From Pseudomonadota bacterium (GTDB taxonomy: Bacteria > Pseudomonadota > Gammaproteobacteria > Steroidobacterales > JBCBZW01), in NCBI GenBank assembly GCA_039193195.1, contig JBCCWS010000015.1, positions 1 through 64,000 of the forward strand: DNA of 64,000 bases, read 5' to 3'. A model generated the notes under the pieces. That model was not told the DNA's origin and made no database searches. It worked only from the letters and a program-made list of their open reading frames with translations. Position numbers and translations under genes: made by a program. Position 1 is the first letter of the stretch. The number at the start of each line of letters is the position of its first letter. Below, one piece after another: positions 1-8,791 of this stretch.

Positions 1-314
1 GCCACCGCCGCCGGCACCCAGTGGGCCTATTCACGACGATAGCTCACCGTCCACGTCGGAGCCCGGGCCCGCAGACTAGTGTCCTGAGTTGGAAGTTCGT
101 TGATGAATTCGCGGCGAGTTTTTGTCCCTGAGCGCGGCGCGAGGACGAGCGTGGCAGGTCCCTCGGGAGGAGGAGCAACGTGTTCAGGGGCGAAAAGGTG
201 CCGCGAATTCATCAACGAACTTCCAACTCAGGACACTAGTCTGCGGGCCCGGGCTCCGACGTGGACGGTGAGCTATCGTCGTGAATAGGCCCACTGGGTG
301 CCGGCGGCGGTGGC
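1..314. repeat. Near-perfect inverted duplication, 115-bp arms with 84-bp centre
   Basis: Bases 1-115 are the exact reverse complement of 200-314. The 84-bp centre (116-199) is itself an imperfect inverted repeat, so the two strands there encode similar short peptides. The right arm contains the last 26 codons of the MscS-like gene, whose TAG stop lies at 236-238. An inner palindromic element, about 80-235 with ends starting TGTCCTGAGTT, sits directly after that stop codon. The left arm is therefore a backward copy of the gene's 3' end, cut off at base 1. It is either a genuine inverted duplication around a MITE-like palindrome or an assembly fold-back at a contig end. The repeat may continue beyond the window. 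Confidence 0.9.
80..235. mobile_element. MITE-like palindromic element (no transposase)
   Basis: A 156-bp stretch bounded by 36-bp perfect terminal inverted repeats (80-115 and 200-235), with diverged but still complementary interior sequence. It is flanked by ACTAG on each side, and on one side this is the stop codon of the MscS-like gene. It encodes no transposase. Its size and structure fit a miniature inverted-repeat element or a large intergenic palindrome. I do not recognise the family and saw no second copy in this window. Confidence 0.45.
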
Positions 315-2203
315 GGCTCCGCCTTCTTGCTGCTCGCTCCCCCCATCACCACTTCGATGGGGCCGGCCAGGTGGAGATCGCGCTGTGGGAACGGGATGTT
401 GATGCCCTCCGCATCGAAACGCTCCTTCACCCGCTTGGTCACATCCCAATAGACATCCCAGTATTGACTAGTCTTCGCCCACGGTCGGACGATGAAGTTT
501 ACCGAGCTGTCGGCGAGCTCACTCATCTTGATGGTCGGCGCCGGGTCCTTCAGCACCATTGGGTGCTCGGTGACCACCTCCTCGATGATGCCTTGCGCAT
601 GATCCATATCATCGCCGTATCCAATACCAAAGGTCATGTCGACGCGGCGCGTATCCAGCGCCGTGGCATTCGTAATAACCCCGTTCCAAATGGAGTTGTT
701 CGGCACCACGTTGACCTGGTTGTCGAAGGTGAGAATGCGCGTGGACACGAGAGTCATCGCGTCCACCTTGCCGAACACACCGCCCGCATTGATCACGTCC
801 CCCACGTCGAAGGGACGGTAGATGAGGATCAAGATGCCGCTGGCAAAGTTGCTGAGCGTGCCCTGCAGGGCAAGGCCGATCACCAAGCCGGCGGCACCGA
901 TGGCCGCGGCCAAGGGGGTGATACTAATGCCCACCGCAGAGATGGCCATCAGTACGCCGATCGCCATCACCACCCGGCGGCTGCCGCCGACCAAGAACTT
1001 GTGCAGCAGGTTCGACGCTCGCGGCAGGCGGCTCAAGGCAGCTGCAATCACCGCCCCTACGATGCCAGAGATAAACCAGAACACGACTAGAATGCCCAAG
1101 AACTTAAGCACGTTCACGCCGAGCTTGAGGCCGCCCCCGGGACTTAGGAGCCAAGCCTTGGCCTGGGCATAAAAGACGGACGGATTGGTGAAGTCAACGC
1201 GCTGGCCCGTGGCGTTGGTGATGTAACGCTGCGCTTCGGTCACGTCGCCGCCGCGCTTGGCCAGCACGGCCAGCACGGCCTGCAGGCGCTCGACGGTCGC
1301 GGAGATCACCTCCTGCTGATTGTTCACCATGGTGGCAAGCGACTCCCGCTGCGACTGGTCTTCGGTCTTCTTGAGGGCGAGGTCCATGCGGATGCGCTCG
1401 CGCACTTCACGCTGCAAGATGTTGAGCCATTTGCTGACGCGCTCTTCGATCTGCTCCCGTTGCAGCGGTTGCAGCTCGAGCTTCAGCTCTTCCACGGAGG
1501 CGGTCCAAGGCTCCGCCCGGTCGTGTACCGGGGGCTCTTCGCGCACCCGACGTACCGCATCGCGCGCCAGCTGATCCGCGGTGGGCTCACTGCTCTCGAT
1601 GGGATCCGGCACGCGAAAAGCGGCCACGACATCGACGTACTTGTGGGCTTGAGTCTTGTCTGCCCCCTTGAGCTCGGCGGCCTCGAGGAGAATGTTGGTG
1701 CGCGCGATCAGATCCTTCTTGAACGCCGCGATCAACTCCGCCCGCTCCCGCAGCTCGTTCAGGCTCGGCGCGTTTAGATCCCGTGCCTGCTCGCGTTGGT
1801 AGCGGACCAGCACGCTGCCCAAAGCAGTCGAGACCGTCGTTAGGTACTCCATCGCCGCATCGGCGCGAGCGTCGATCTCATCTAGAGGCATCGGGGCCAC
1901 CGCCACTTCGAGCTCCGCGCGGGACTGGCTGGCGAAGCCTGTCGCATCGACGCCACCGACCACCACGCGGAAGTCCCGCACCGACTCGCCTTCGCCAGGC
2001 AGCGGAACCGTGAGCTCTGAGTAATCCGGCGCCGGCTCCTCCGGCGCCGGCTCCTGCGCGACGGCGGGCAAGGCGAGCACCGTGACGAGAGTCACTAGAG
2101 CGAGCGAGACGAAGCTCGCGTTGACGTGATCGATCAGTGACGGAAGAAGATGTAAGTCAGCGTCGCCGCTGTGGAGACGCAATCCGGCGGAAGGGTGAGG
2201 CAT
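236..2203 (-). CDS. MscS-family mechanosensitive ion channel with long periplasmic N-terminus
   Basis: Predicted small-conductance mechanosensitive channel of the inner membrane, releasing solutes on hypo-osmotic shock. The 655-residue protein has an N-terminal hydrophobic segment ending in an Ala-rich cleavage-like site (about residues 32-50). A charged, helix-rich, probably coiled-coil region follows (about 90-330), then membrane helices and an MscS core (about 370-610). The pore-lining TM3 signature is the Gly/Ala-rich GLVIGLALQGTLSNF, and the beta-domain motif YRPFDVGD follows. A Pro-rich, Ser/Asp-rich tail of about 35 residues ends the protein; its last 26 codons lie in the inverted duplication. 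Start chosen at ATG 2203, because the longer frame runs into the upstream ABC gene. It lies 136 bp downstream of that gene and may be co-transcribed. Family call is secure; the exact start is not. Confidence 0.9.
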   Translation of the reverse strand: MPHPSAGLRLHSGDADLHLLPSLIDHVNASFVSLALVTLVTVLALPAVAQEPAPEEPAPDYSELTVPLPGEGESVRDFRVVVGGVDATGFASQSRAELEVAVAPMPLDEIDARADAAMEYLTTVSTALGSVLVRYQREQARDLNAPSLNELRERAELIAAFKKDLIARTNILLEAAELKGADKTQAHKYVDVVAAFRVPDPIESSEPTADQLARDAVRRVREEPPVHDRAEPWTASVEELKLELQPLQREQIEERVSKWLNILQREVRERIRMDLALKKTEDQSQRESLATMVNNQQEVISATVERLQAVLAVLAKRGGDVTEAQRYITNATGQRVDFTNPSVFYAQAKAWLLSPGGGLKLGVNVLKFLGILVVFWFISGIVGAVIAAALSRLPRASNLLHKFLVGGSRRVVMAIGVLMAISAVGISITPLAAAIGAAGLVIGLALQGTLSNFASGILILIYRPFDVGDVINAGGVFGKVDAMTLVSTRILTFDNQVNVVPNNSIWNGVITNATALDTRRVDMTFGIGYGDDMDHAQGIIEEVVTEHPMVLKDPAPTIKMSELADSSVNFIVRPWAKTSQYWDVYWDVTKRVKERFDAEGINIPFPQRDLHLAGPIEVVMGGASSKKAEPPPPPAPSGPIHDDSSPSTSEPGPAD

Positions 2204-2339
2204 GGCAAGCGTTACCCGGTTGGTGTTCTCTGAGGACGTTGGTGACCGAACGACGGGCGTTCCGCCGCGGCATCTTTTTTGCGGCGGTGAGTATAACCGG
2301 GGTCCTACTGCTGCGCGATAACCGTGCAGGCGAACGCCC

Positions 2340-4130
2340 TCAGGCCGTGGCGGCGTGGCCGTCGGCGAACTGCAGGGCGGCAAGGCGGGCGTAACCCTCG
2401 TTGCGCGCTACTAGTTGGGCGTGGGTGCCGATATCTACGATGTTCCCCTGCGCCATGAAAACGATTCGGTCGCAGCGCAAAACGGTGGCCAGGCGATGGG
2501 CGATCACCAGCGTCGTGCGCTCGGCCATCAACCGTGCGAACGCATCCTGCACCTGCCGCTCACTGTGCGCGTCCAGGGCGCTCGTTGCCTCGTCCAGCAG
2601 GAGGATGGGCGGGTCGCGCAGCAGGGCCCGAGCGATGGCGATCCGCTGGCGTTGACCGCCGGACAGGCGAGTGCCGCGCTCGCCCAGATACGTCCCATAA
2701 GCCTCCGGCAACTCACGGATGAAACTATCGGCAGCGGCGGCCTCCGCTGCCGCGCGCACCTCTGCGTCGCTCGCCTGAGGGCGGCCAAGGCGGATGTTCT
2801 CCAGAGCACTGGTGCCGAAGACCACCGTGTCCTGCGGCACCAGGCCGAAGCGCTCGCGCACCGCTAGGGGATCTACCTTTACGATGTCCGTACCGTCTAC
2901 CAGCACGCGACCGGAAGTTGGATCATAAAAGCGCAGTAGCAGCTGAAAGGTCGTGCTCTTACCGGCGCCAGACTCGCCGACGAAGGCGACGTGCTCCCCG
3001 GCCTCGACCTCGAGGGAAAACTCGTTCAAGGCACGGGCTTGCGGCCGGGAAGGGTAGCTGAAACTGACCGTATCGAAGCGCAGGCGCCCCTGAGGTTCTC
3101 GCGGCAAGGTTACAGAACCATTAGGTGGCGCCACGACGCGGGGTTCAGCGGCGAGCAGCTCACTGAGTCGCTCCATGGCGCCCGCGGCACGCTGTACTTC
3201 CCCCCAAGTCTCCGAGAGCGCTGCGGCCGAGCCTGCGACGATCATCGCGTACAGCAGAAACTGGCCTAGCTCGCCGGCGCTCATGGTGCCATCCAGTACG
3301 TCGCGCGCGCCGATCCAGAGAACCGCGATAATCGCGCCGAAGACCACCAGCACCACTGACATCATCAACAGGGCACGCACGCGGATTCGCCCGAGTGCCG
3401 CTGCGTAGCCCGCCTCGACCGCCTCACCGTAGCGGCCACCCAGAAGCGACTCGAGGGTGAAGGCCTGCACGGTCTGAATGGCGTTCAACGACTCGCCTGC
3501 GAGCGCGCTCGTATCCGCCACCCGATCTTGGCTCTCTCGCGAGCGCGAGCGCAAGCGGCGCCCAAGCACTATCAGGGGCACAAGCACCGCCGGGAACAGG
3601 AGCAGTGTCAGCCCCGCTAAGCGCAAGCTGGTCAGGGCCAGCAGCGTAAGCCCCGCTGCCAGGTTCAGCGTCGAGCGAAGAACGATCGAGATGCCCGCTC
3701 CCGACACGGACTCGATCAGAGTGGTATCGCTTGTCAAACGCGACTGCACTTCGCCGACGCGGGTGCTCTCGAAGAACACGGGGTCGAGGCGGATTACCTT
3801 GTCGAAAACGGCTTTGCGCACATCGGCCACGACTCGCTCGCCGAGGCGGATCACCAGGTAGTAGCGCAGCGCGGCGAAGACCCCGTAGGCAGCCGCGACC
3901 GCGAACGCACTGAGAAACAACCCGTTGATGCTGCTACTGGTCGCCTGCGCGAACCCCGAATCCACCAGGTGGCGTACAGCGCGCGGCAGAGATAGTAAGG
4001 CCGTCGATGCTGCGATGAGCGCGGCAAATGCCGCCAACAGCGTGAGGCGATAGGGCACAACGAAGGGCACGAGCGAGCGCAGGGCGCCGAGCGGACGCGG
4101 CTGCGATGCACTATCGGTGGTCTCGGACAT
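2340..4130 (-). CDS. ABC exporter, fused membrane and ATPase domains (MsbA/ABCB type)
   Basis: A 596-residue half-transporter that would dimerise to export a lipid or other hydrophobic substrate using ATP. Residues about 30-330 form the six-helix exporter domain. The C-terminal nucleotide-binding domain has Walker A GESGAGKST (about residue 384), the signature LSGGQRQ (about 487), Walker B ILLLDEATSALD and the switch histidine in IAHRLATV. The start at ATG 4130 is chosen over an upstream in-frame codon because GAGGA lies about 7 nt before it. It is divergent from the TTG-started gene at 4298. The substrate cannot be read from sequence; MsbA-like lipid transport or multidrug export are both possible. 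Confidence 0.9.
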   Translation of the reverse strand: MSETTDSASQPRPLGALRSLVPFVVPYRLTLLAAFAALIAASTALLSLPRAVRHLVDSGFAQATSSSINGLFLSAFAVAAAYGVFAALRYYLVIRLGERVVADVRKAVFDKVIRLDPVFFESTRVGEVQSRLTSDTTLIESVSGAGISIVLRSTLNLAAGLTLLALTSLRLAGLTLLLFPAVLVPLIVLGRRLRSRSRESQDRVADTSALAGESLNAIQTVQAFTLESLLGGRYGEAVEAGYAAALGRIRVRALLMMSVVLVVFGAIIAVLWIGARDVLDGTMSAGELGQFLLYAMIVAGSAAALSETWGEVQRAAGAMERLSELLAAEPRVVAPPNGSVTLPREPQGRLRFDTVSFSYPSRPQARALNEFSLEVEAGEHVAFVGESGAGKSTTFQLLLRFYDPTSGRVLVDGTDIVKVDPLAVRERFGLVPQDTVVFGTSALENIRLGRPQASDAEVRAAAEAAAADSFIRELPEAYGTYLGERGTRLSGGQRQRIAIARALLRDPPILLLDEATSALDAHSERQVQDAFARLMAERTTLVIAHRLATVLRCDRIVFMAQGNIVDIGTHAQLVARNEGYARLAALQFADGHAATA

Positions 4131-4297
4131 CAAGCAATCCTCGGGCGGTCGATCCAGCGCGCCCGACTGCACGGTGACACAGGCGGCACGGCGCGGCTTC
4201 ACTTGATCGGGTCGATCACGGCAATATTCTCCCGCGAAGAGGGACGCGCGCCCATCGCCCCGGGAGCGCTTACGTTCGTTGCAGGAGGCAATTCCGA

Positions 4298-4885
4298 TTG
4301 AACACCGCCAGCCCTAGAAAAGCAGTTGCCGTGGCGCTGATCGCCGCCACATCCTTGGCACCGACCCTGGGCGCCGCGGATCCCTGCGATACGCGTGATG
4401 CCAACATCGAGTACCTAGAGCCGCCCTTCTCTGCCGCTCAGCTGCGCCGCGCGATGCCCGTAGGCCTGAAGGTTGTGATGCAGGTGGACTCACCCATCGC
4501 GGGCAAGTTCACCCGACAGATGGCGGTGGAGCAGTCCAGCGCGCAGACCGTATCCATGCGCGAAACCACTTTAGAGGAAGCGTTCCGCAACGCGATGCCC
4601 AGTGGCACGGTCAATGCTAGCTGGGAGGAGCTTCGCGACCATGCGTGCTTCCCGGCGGCGCAGACGAAGCGTTCGAGGATCACCGCGAACACTGCGTTCG
4701 GCGAACTGTCCGCTTGGCGGTATCAGTTCGACCAGGACGGCGTAAGACTGGTGCTTACCTTCGCCGACGCCTTGCCAGGCCTGCCCGTTAGCTACGAACG
4801 CTACGAGTCGGGCATCCTGGTGCTGGCTTCTGAGCAGTCGGCACGCTCGGATCGGCCCAAAGCGCGCCCGGACCCGGGCGCCTAA
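4298..4885 (+). CDS. Secreted protein of unknown function
   Basis: A 195-residue protein I do not recognise. It starts at TTG 4298, supported by a strong AGGAGG at 4283-4288; no ATG is available near the signal peptide. Residues 1-26 form a typical signal peptide (basic start, Ala/Leu-rich core, cleavage near LGA-AD). The mature part is soluble-looking, with two cysteines and short hydrophobic strands, and no membrane segment. Periplasmic or secreted localisation is inferred. It stands alone between the divergent ABC exporter and the diguanylate-cyclase gene. Confidence 0.7.
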   Translation: MNTASPRKAVAVALIAATSLAPTLGAADPCDTRDANIEYLEPPFSAAQLRRAMPVGLKVVMQVDSPIAGKFTRQMAVEQSSAQTVSMRETTLEEAFRNAMPSGTVNASWEELRDHACFPAAQTKRSRITANTAFGELSAWRYQFDQDGVRLVLTFADALPGLPVSYERYESGILVLASEQSARSDRPKARPDPGA

Positions 4886-4908
4886 GGAGGCGCCGGCGCG
4901 GCGCTCAA

Positions 4909-4962
4909 GAGAATTGCCGCCCAGCGTGGCCGCAAGGCCCCCGGGCGCTGGAGAATTGCCGC
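4909..4962. repeat. Short direct repeat, two copies of a 12-mer
   Basis: The 12-mer GAGAATTGCCGC occurs at 4909-4920 and again at 4951-4962, 42 bp apart, in the gap upstream of the PAS-GGDEF gene. Four helical turns of spacing would suit a regulator pair, but nothing else in the sequence supports that. Confidence 0.4.
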
Positions 4963-5043
4963 GCCCAAGCCTACAGTTTAGGCGAGTCCGTACTAACGGC
5001 ATCCCCTGAAAGGCCATTCGCCCTTCTGCTGGAGGACCTGGTC

Positions 5044-7155
5044 GTGTCGCAACCGCCTGCCCGGAACCGCGACGATGGCGATCGCTCGCCAGCAACCGCC
5101 CCCCGCGGATCGACGACCCTCTCCTCCGCGCTCTATCAACACCTCTATCACCACGCGCCGGTCATCATGGCGCTGCTCGATGACAGCGGCACGCTGTTGA
5201 GCGTGACCGAGCACTGGCTCGAGGTCTTCGGGTGTCGGCGCGAAGAGGCAGTTGGCCGATCTATCGGCGAGTTCATGACCTCTAGCTCGCGGCGCAAGGC
5301 GGACGAGCACGTAAGGCCTCGCTTCCTTAAACGCCGTCGCGTAGATGATGTGCGATACCGATTCATCAGTCGGGCTGGTGGCACCTTCGACGGCGAACTA
5401 AGCGCGCGCCGCGCGCCGGACACCAAAGGCCGAATGCTCACCGTCGCCGTCATCTTCGACGTTACCGCCACGCACCGCGCACGGCGCGAATTGCAAGGGG
5501 TCAACGAACAGCTCACGACCACCTTAAACAGTATTGGCGAGGGTGTTCTCTCCACCGATGCGGAGGATCAGGTGCGCTACCTAAACCCAGCGGGCCAACG
5601 CCTACTGGGGATCAGCTTGGCGAACGCGGTCAATCGCCCTCTGACTGAAGTCTACCGCCGCCTAGAACGCGCCAAATCCCTCGGCACGGACATCGTCCCT
5701 GCGGCCATAGCGCAAGGCGCGAGCGCTGATAGCTCGGCGTCTCGTAGCGCGGCGGTTGTGCTCGCCAACCATCGCGGTGGCCGTCTGGTCGTAGAAGAGA
5801 CGGTGACGCCGATGTGCGATGCGGCAGGGCGTGTCGCTGGAGCCGTCCTTGTGTTCCGAGATGTCACCGCGCAACGCCAGCTCCAGCAACGCATCAGCTT
5901 CCAGGCGCGGCACGATGCGCTGACCGGCTTGTTCAACCGCTACGAGTTCGAGAGCCGGATCCGCGATGCGATCGCCTCCGCCCAAGCGAGCGATGTGGAA
6001 CACGCGCTCCTTTACCTCGATCTGGATCGCTTTAAGCAGGTCAATGACGGCGCTGGGCATGCGGCCGGCGATACCTTGCTGCGGCAACTCAGTATTCGAC
6101 TGCAAGGTGAACTGCGCCGGGGCGATACGGTCGCCCGCCTCGGTGGCGATGAGTTCGGCGTGCTCCTGGAACGCTGCACCCAACAGCAGGCGCTCCGCTT
6201 GAGCGAGCGCCTGCGCCGGAGTGTGTACGACTTTCGCTTCCGTGTGGGCTCACAGGTGTTCTCGGTCGGTGCGAGCATCGGCCTGGTTCCGATCGCGGGC
6301 CAGGCGGCAGTGGACGTCGCCACCACCCTTCGCCATGCGGATGAGGCCTGCTACGCAGCGAAGCGCGCTGGCCGCAATCAGGTTCGTGTTCACTCGAGTG
6401 CTGGTACGCCGAGCATTAGCGCTGGCGGGGTAGCGCGGGCATCCACACCCGAGGTGGCGCTCAGCGCGCGACTGCTTCGGCCTCTGCACAATGCCGTTGA
6501 AGGTGGGCACCTGAGCGTTCGCCCATGCACCCCCGCGCTAGATGGCGTGTACCCGCCCAGTGGCGACGGCGTCGTGCCGGAGCGCTGGCAGCTGGAGGAG
6601 CTGCGTCGCATCCTGCGCCAACCCTCGAGCCAACGCGCCGAAATCAGCCTGCTTACGCTGCACGTCACGGTCTCGGAGTTGGACGACCAGATACTGCTGC
6701 ATACGGCCCACGCCCTGCTCAGTGAATCGGCGCTAAGACCTAGCCAGATATGCTTTGAGATCCCCGAGCACGTCGCGCGCATAGACCTCGAGGGAGCACT
6801 GCGTTTCGTCGATTCCCTCGGCGGGCGCGGGTGTCGCTTCGCGCTGAGCAAGATCGTGGACGCCATCAGCGAGCCCGCTCACCTGCGCCAGCTACCGGTG
6901 GATTTTCTGCACATCGACGACCGATTCATCCAGGCCCTCTCCAGTGACACGCTCTACCGCTCGAGCATCCGGGCGCTCACCGAGATGGGACGTACGCTCG
7001 GTATGTTCTCGATCGCCTCGGCGGTCGACGATTCGTCGACCATCGAGACGCTCAAGGAGTTGTCGGTCGACCTCGCCGAGGGCGATGTGTTCGGCGCACC
7101 GCTTCCGCTGGAAGAGGCCTTGCGCACCGTGAATGGCACTATGCTAACGTTGTAG
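5044..7155 (+). CDS. PAS-PAS-GGDEF diguanylate cyclase with degenerate EAL-like domain
   Basis: A 703-residue signalling protein predicted to make c-di-GMP. Two PAS sensor domains (about 30-150 and 160-280) precede a GGDEF domain (about 285-450). The active-site motif GGDEF is at residues 367-371, with an RxxD inhibitory site (RRGD) five residues upstream, so an active, product-inhibited cyclase is expected. The C-terminal 220 residues align in layout with EAL phosphodiesterases, but the EAL signature is missing and the usual DDFGTGYSS loop reads as FALSKIVDA. It is therefore probably catalytically dead and may bind ligand or a partner. Start is GTG 5044, with GGAGG at 5030-5034. No membrane segment seen; likely cytosolic. 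Confidence 0.88.
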   Translation: MSQPPARNRDDGDRSPATAPRGSTTLSSALYQHLYHHAPVIMALLDDSGTLLSVTEHWLEVFGCRREEAVGRSIGEFMTSSSRRKADEHVRPRFLKRRRVDDVRYRFISRAGGTFDGELSARRAPDTKGRMLTVAVIFDVTATHRARRELQGVNEQLTTTLNSIGEGVLSTDAEDQVRYLNPAGQRLLGISLANAVNRPLTEVYRRLERAKSLGTDIVPAAIAQGASADSSASRSAAVVLANHRGGRLVVEETVTPMCDAAGRVAGAVLVFRDVTAQRQLQQRISFQARHDALTGLFNRYEFESRIRDAIASAQASDVEHALLYLDLDRFKQVNDGAGHAAGDTLLRQLSIRLQGELRRGDTVARLGGDEFGVLLERCTQQQALRLSERLRRSVYDFRFRVGSQVFSVGASIGLVPIAGQAAVDVATTLRHADEACYAAKRAGRNQVRVHSSAGTPSISAGGVARASTPEVALSARLLRPLHNAVEGGHLSVRPCTPALDGVYPPSGDGVVPERWQLEELRRILRQPSSQRAEISLLTLHVTVSELDDQILLHTAHALLSESALRPSQICFEIPEHVARIDLEGALRFVDSLGGRGCRFALSKIVDAISEPAHLRQLPVDFLHIDDRFIQALSSDTLYRSSIRALTEMGRTLGMFSIASAVDDSSTIETLKELSVDLAEGDVFGAPLPLEEALRTVNGTMLTL

Positions 7156-7221
7156 ATGGGGGGCGGTCCTCGCCAACCCTGACGTCCGCAGTCCCGGCAC
7201 GAGCACTCCCCTGCCACCACC

Positions 7222-8418
7222 TTGAGTCACACTGCCCTGCTGGTCGTCATGCTCTCGCTGGCGGCCGTCGGCCTGATCTCTCGCCGCATTGAAGGCACCA
7301 GCGTGACAGGGCCGATGCTCTTCACCGTGCTCGGCTTCGCCATCGGCCCCACGGCGCTTGCCTTGATCGATATGCCTGTCACCCACGGGGCGATTCACCT
7401 GCTCGCAGAAGTGACCCTCATCCTCGTGCTGTTCTCCGACGCAGCATCGATCAGTCTTCGTGAGTTGCGCAAGTCACTCACGCTCCCCCTTCGCTTGCTT
7501 CTGATCGGCATGCCGCTTACGATTTTGTTTGGCACCGTCGCCGCCCACCTCATCTTGCCCTTGCAATGGCTTGAGGCGGCGCTGCTGGCAGCGATCCTGG
7601 CGCCCACGGATGCGGCGCTGGGGCAGGCGGTGGTCAGCGACGAGCGCGTGCGCCAAGCCTTGAGCGTGGAGAGTGGCCTGAACGACGGCGTCGCACTCCC
7701 GCTGGTGTTGATCTTCGCAGGCCTCGCGAGCGCGATGCACGGCCACTCGACGCCCGCCGAACAAGCGCACGCCAGCTTCGCCCTATTCACGGCGAAGCAG
7801 ATCGCCCTAGGCCCCCTCGCGGGAGTGCTCGTGGGTGCGGCGGGCGGATGGCTGGTCTCTGCATCGCACCGCCACCGTTGGATGAGCGAGACCGCGGAGG
7901 GCATGATCGCCCTCGGCCTCGCCTTCGGTGCTTTCGCGCTTGCCGAAGTGATCGGCGGCAACGGCTTCATCGCCGCCTTCGTCGCCGGGATCTGCTTCGG
8001 CAACTTCCTCCACTTTCGCTGTCGCTTCCTCTACGAGTTTGCAGAGGGTGAGGGACAGATCCTCACCCTACTGACGTTTGGTGCCTTCGGCAGCACGATG
8101 CTTGCCGAAGCGGCAGGCGCGCTCAGCGCGGGTGTGTTGCTCATGGCCGTCGTCGCGCTCACGGCGGCGCGGATCTTACCCGTCGCAATCGCCACGCTAG
8201 GCGCACGCCTTTCACCCCTCACCGTCTTGTTCTTGGGGTGGTTCGGTCCTCGAGGGTTGGCCTCGGTCCTCTTTGTACTACTGATTCTCGAGGAAATGGC
8301 CCTGCCGGGGGCACCGATCATCTACGCAACCGTGATCAGTACTGTCGCCCTGAGCATCTTTGCTCACGGGATCAGTGCGGGGCCGGCAGCACGGGCTTAC
8401 GGACACGGCACGGCGTAG
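7222..8418 (+). CDS. CPA1-type cation:proton antiporter
   Basis: A 398-residue polytopic inner-membrane protein with about 11-12 hydrophobic helices, typical of sodium(potassium)/proton antiporters. The family-typical motif APTDAALGQAV is in the fifth or sixth helix, followed by ESGLNDGVALPL, where the paired acidic residues bind and carry the ion. The predicted role is pH and sodium homeostasis. Translation begins at TTG 7222 with a poor ribosome site; ATG codons a few residues in are alternatives. It follows the diguanylate-cyclase gene by 66 bp on the same strand. Confidence 0.87.
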   Translation: MSHTALLVVMLSLAAVGLISRRIEGTSVTGPMLFTVLGFAIGPTALALIDMPVTHGAIHLLAEVTLILVLFSDAASISLRELRKSLTLPLRLLLIGMPLTILFGTVAAHLILPLQWLEAALLAAILAPTDAALGQAVVSDERVRQALSVESGLNDGVALPLVLIFAGLASAMHGHSTPAEQAHASFALFTAKQIALGPLAGVLVGAAGGWLVSASHRHRWMSETAEGMIALGLAFGAFALAEVIGGNGFIAAFVAGICFGNFLHFRCRFLYEFAEGEGQILTLLTFGAFGSTMLAEAAGALSAGVLLMAVVALTAARILPVAIATLGARLSPLTVLFLGWFGPRGLASVLFVLLILEEMALPGAPIIYATVISTVALSIFAHGISAGPAARAYGHGTA

Positions 8419-8791
8419 GCAGCACACACCGCCGGGGTTCGCGGGTGCCAACCTTACGGGTCCCGCTGTAGCGCTTGGTGCTGTTGCGCGCGATCGCTGA
8501 GAACGTTGCGACATCGACCAAACGCCTCGTGCTCGCGTGGAAGCTCTTCTCTCCCCAACGGCGAACGACCGGCGGGTCCTACGAGGGCAACTGACCCTAG
8601 GGGCGGCGGCATATTTTATGAACTGGCAAACGCTTGTATCACCTCGCGGGAATTGTGATCCGCTTCACGCCATCTGGCCTCAAGCCCTACATAACATCTG
8701 GCCTCGTGTGGTCTGAGGGAAACAGAGACCAAATGCCAACAGGGACGACGTTTCCACGAGCGTATGCGTGCAGCCAGGTAAGAACAGAAGA
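8419..8791. other. Intergenic region, 373 bp
   Basis: No convincing gene. It holds a short direct repeat (CATCTGGCCTC at 8671-8681 and 8695-8705, 24 bp apart) and a relatively AT-rich patch near 8610-8635 that could be promoter sequence for the following gene. No riboswitch fold was recognised. Confidence 0.6.
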
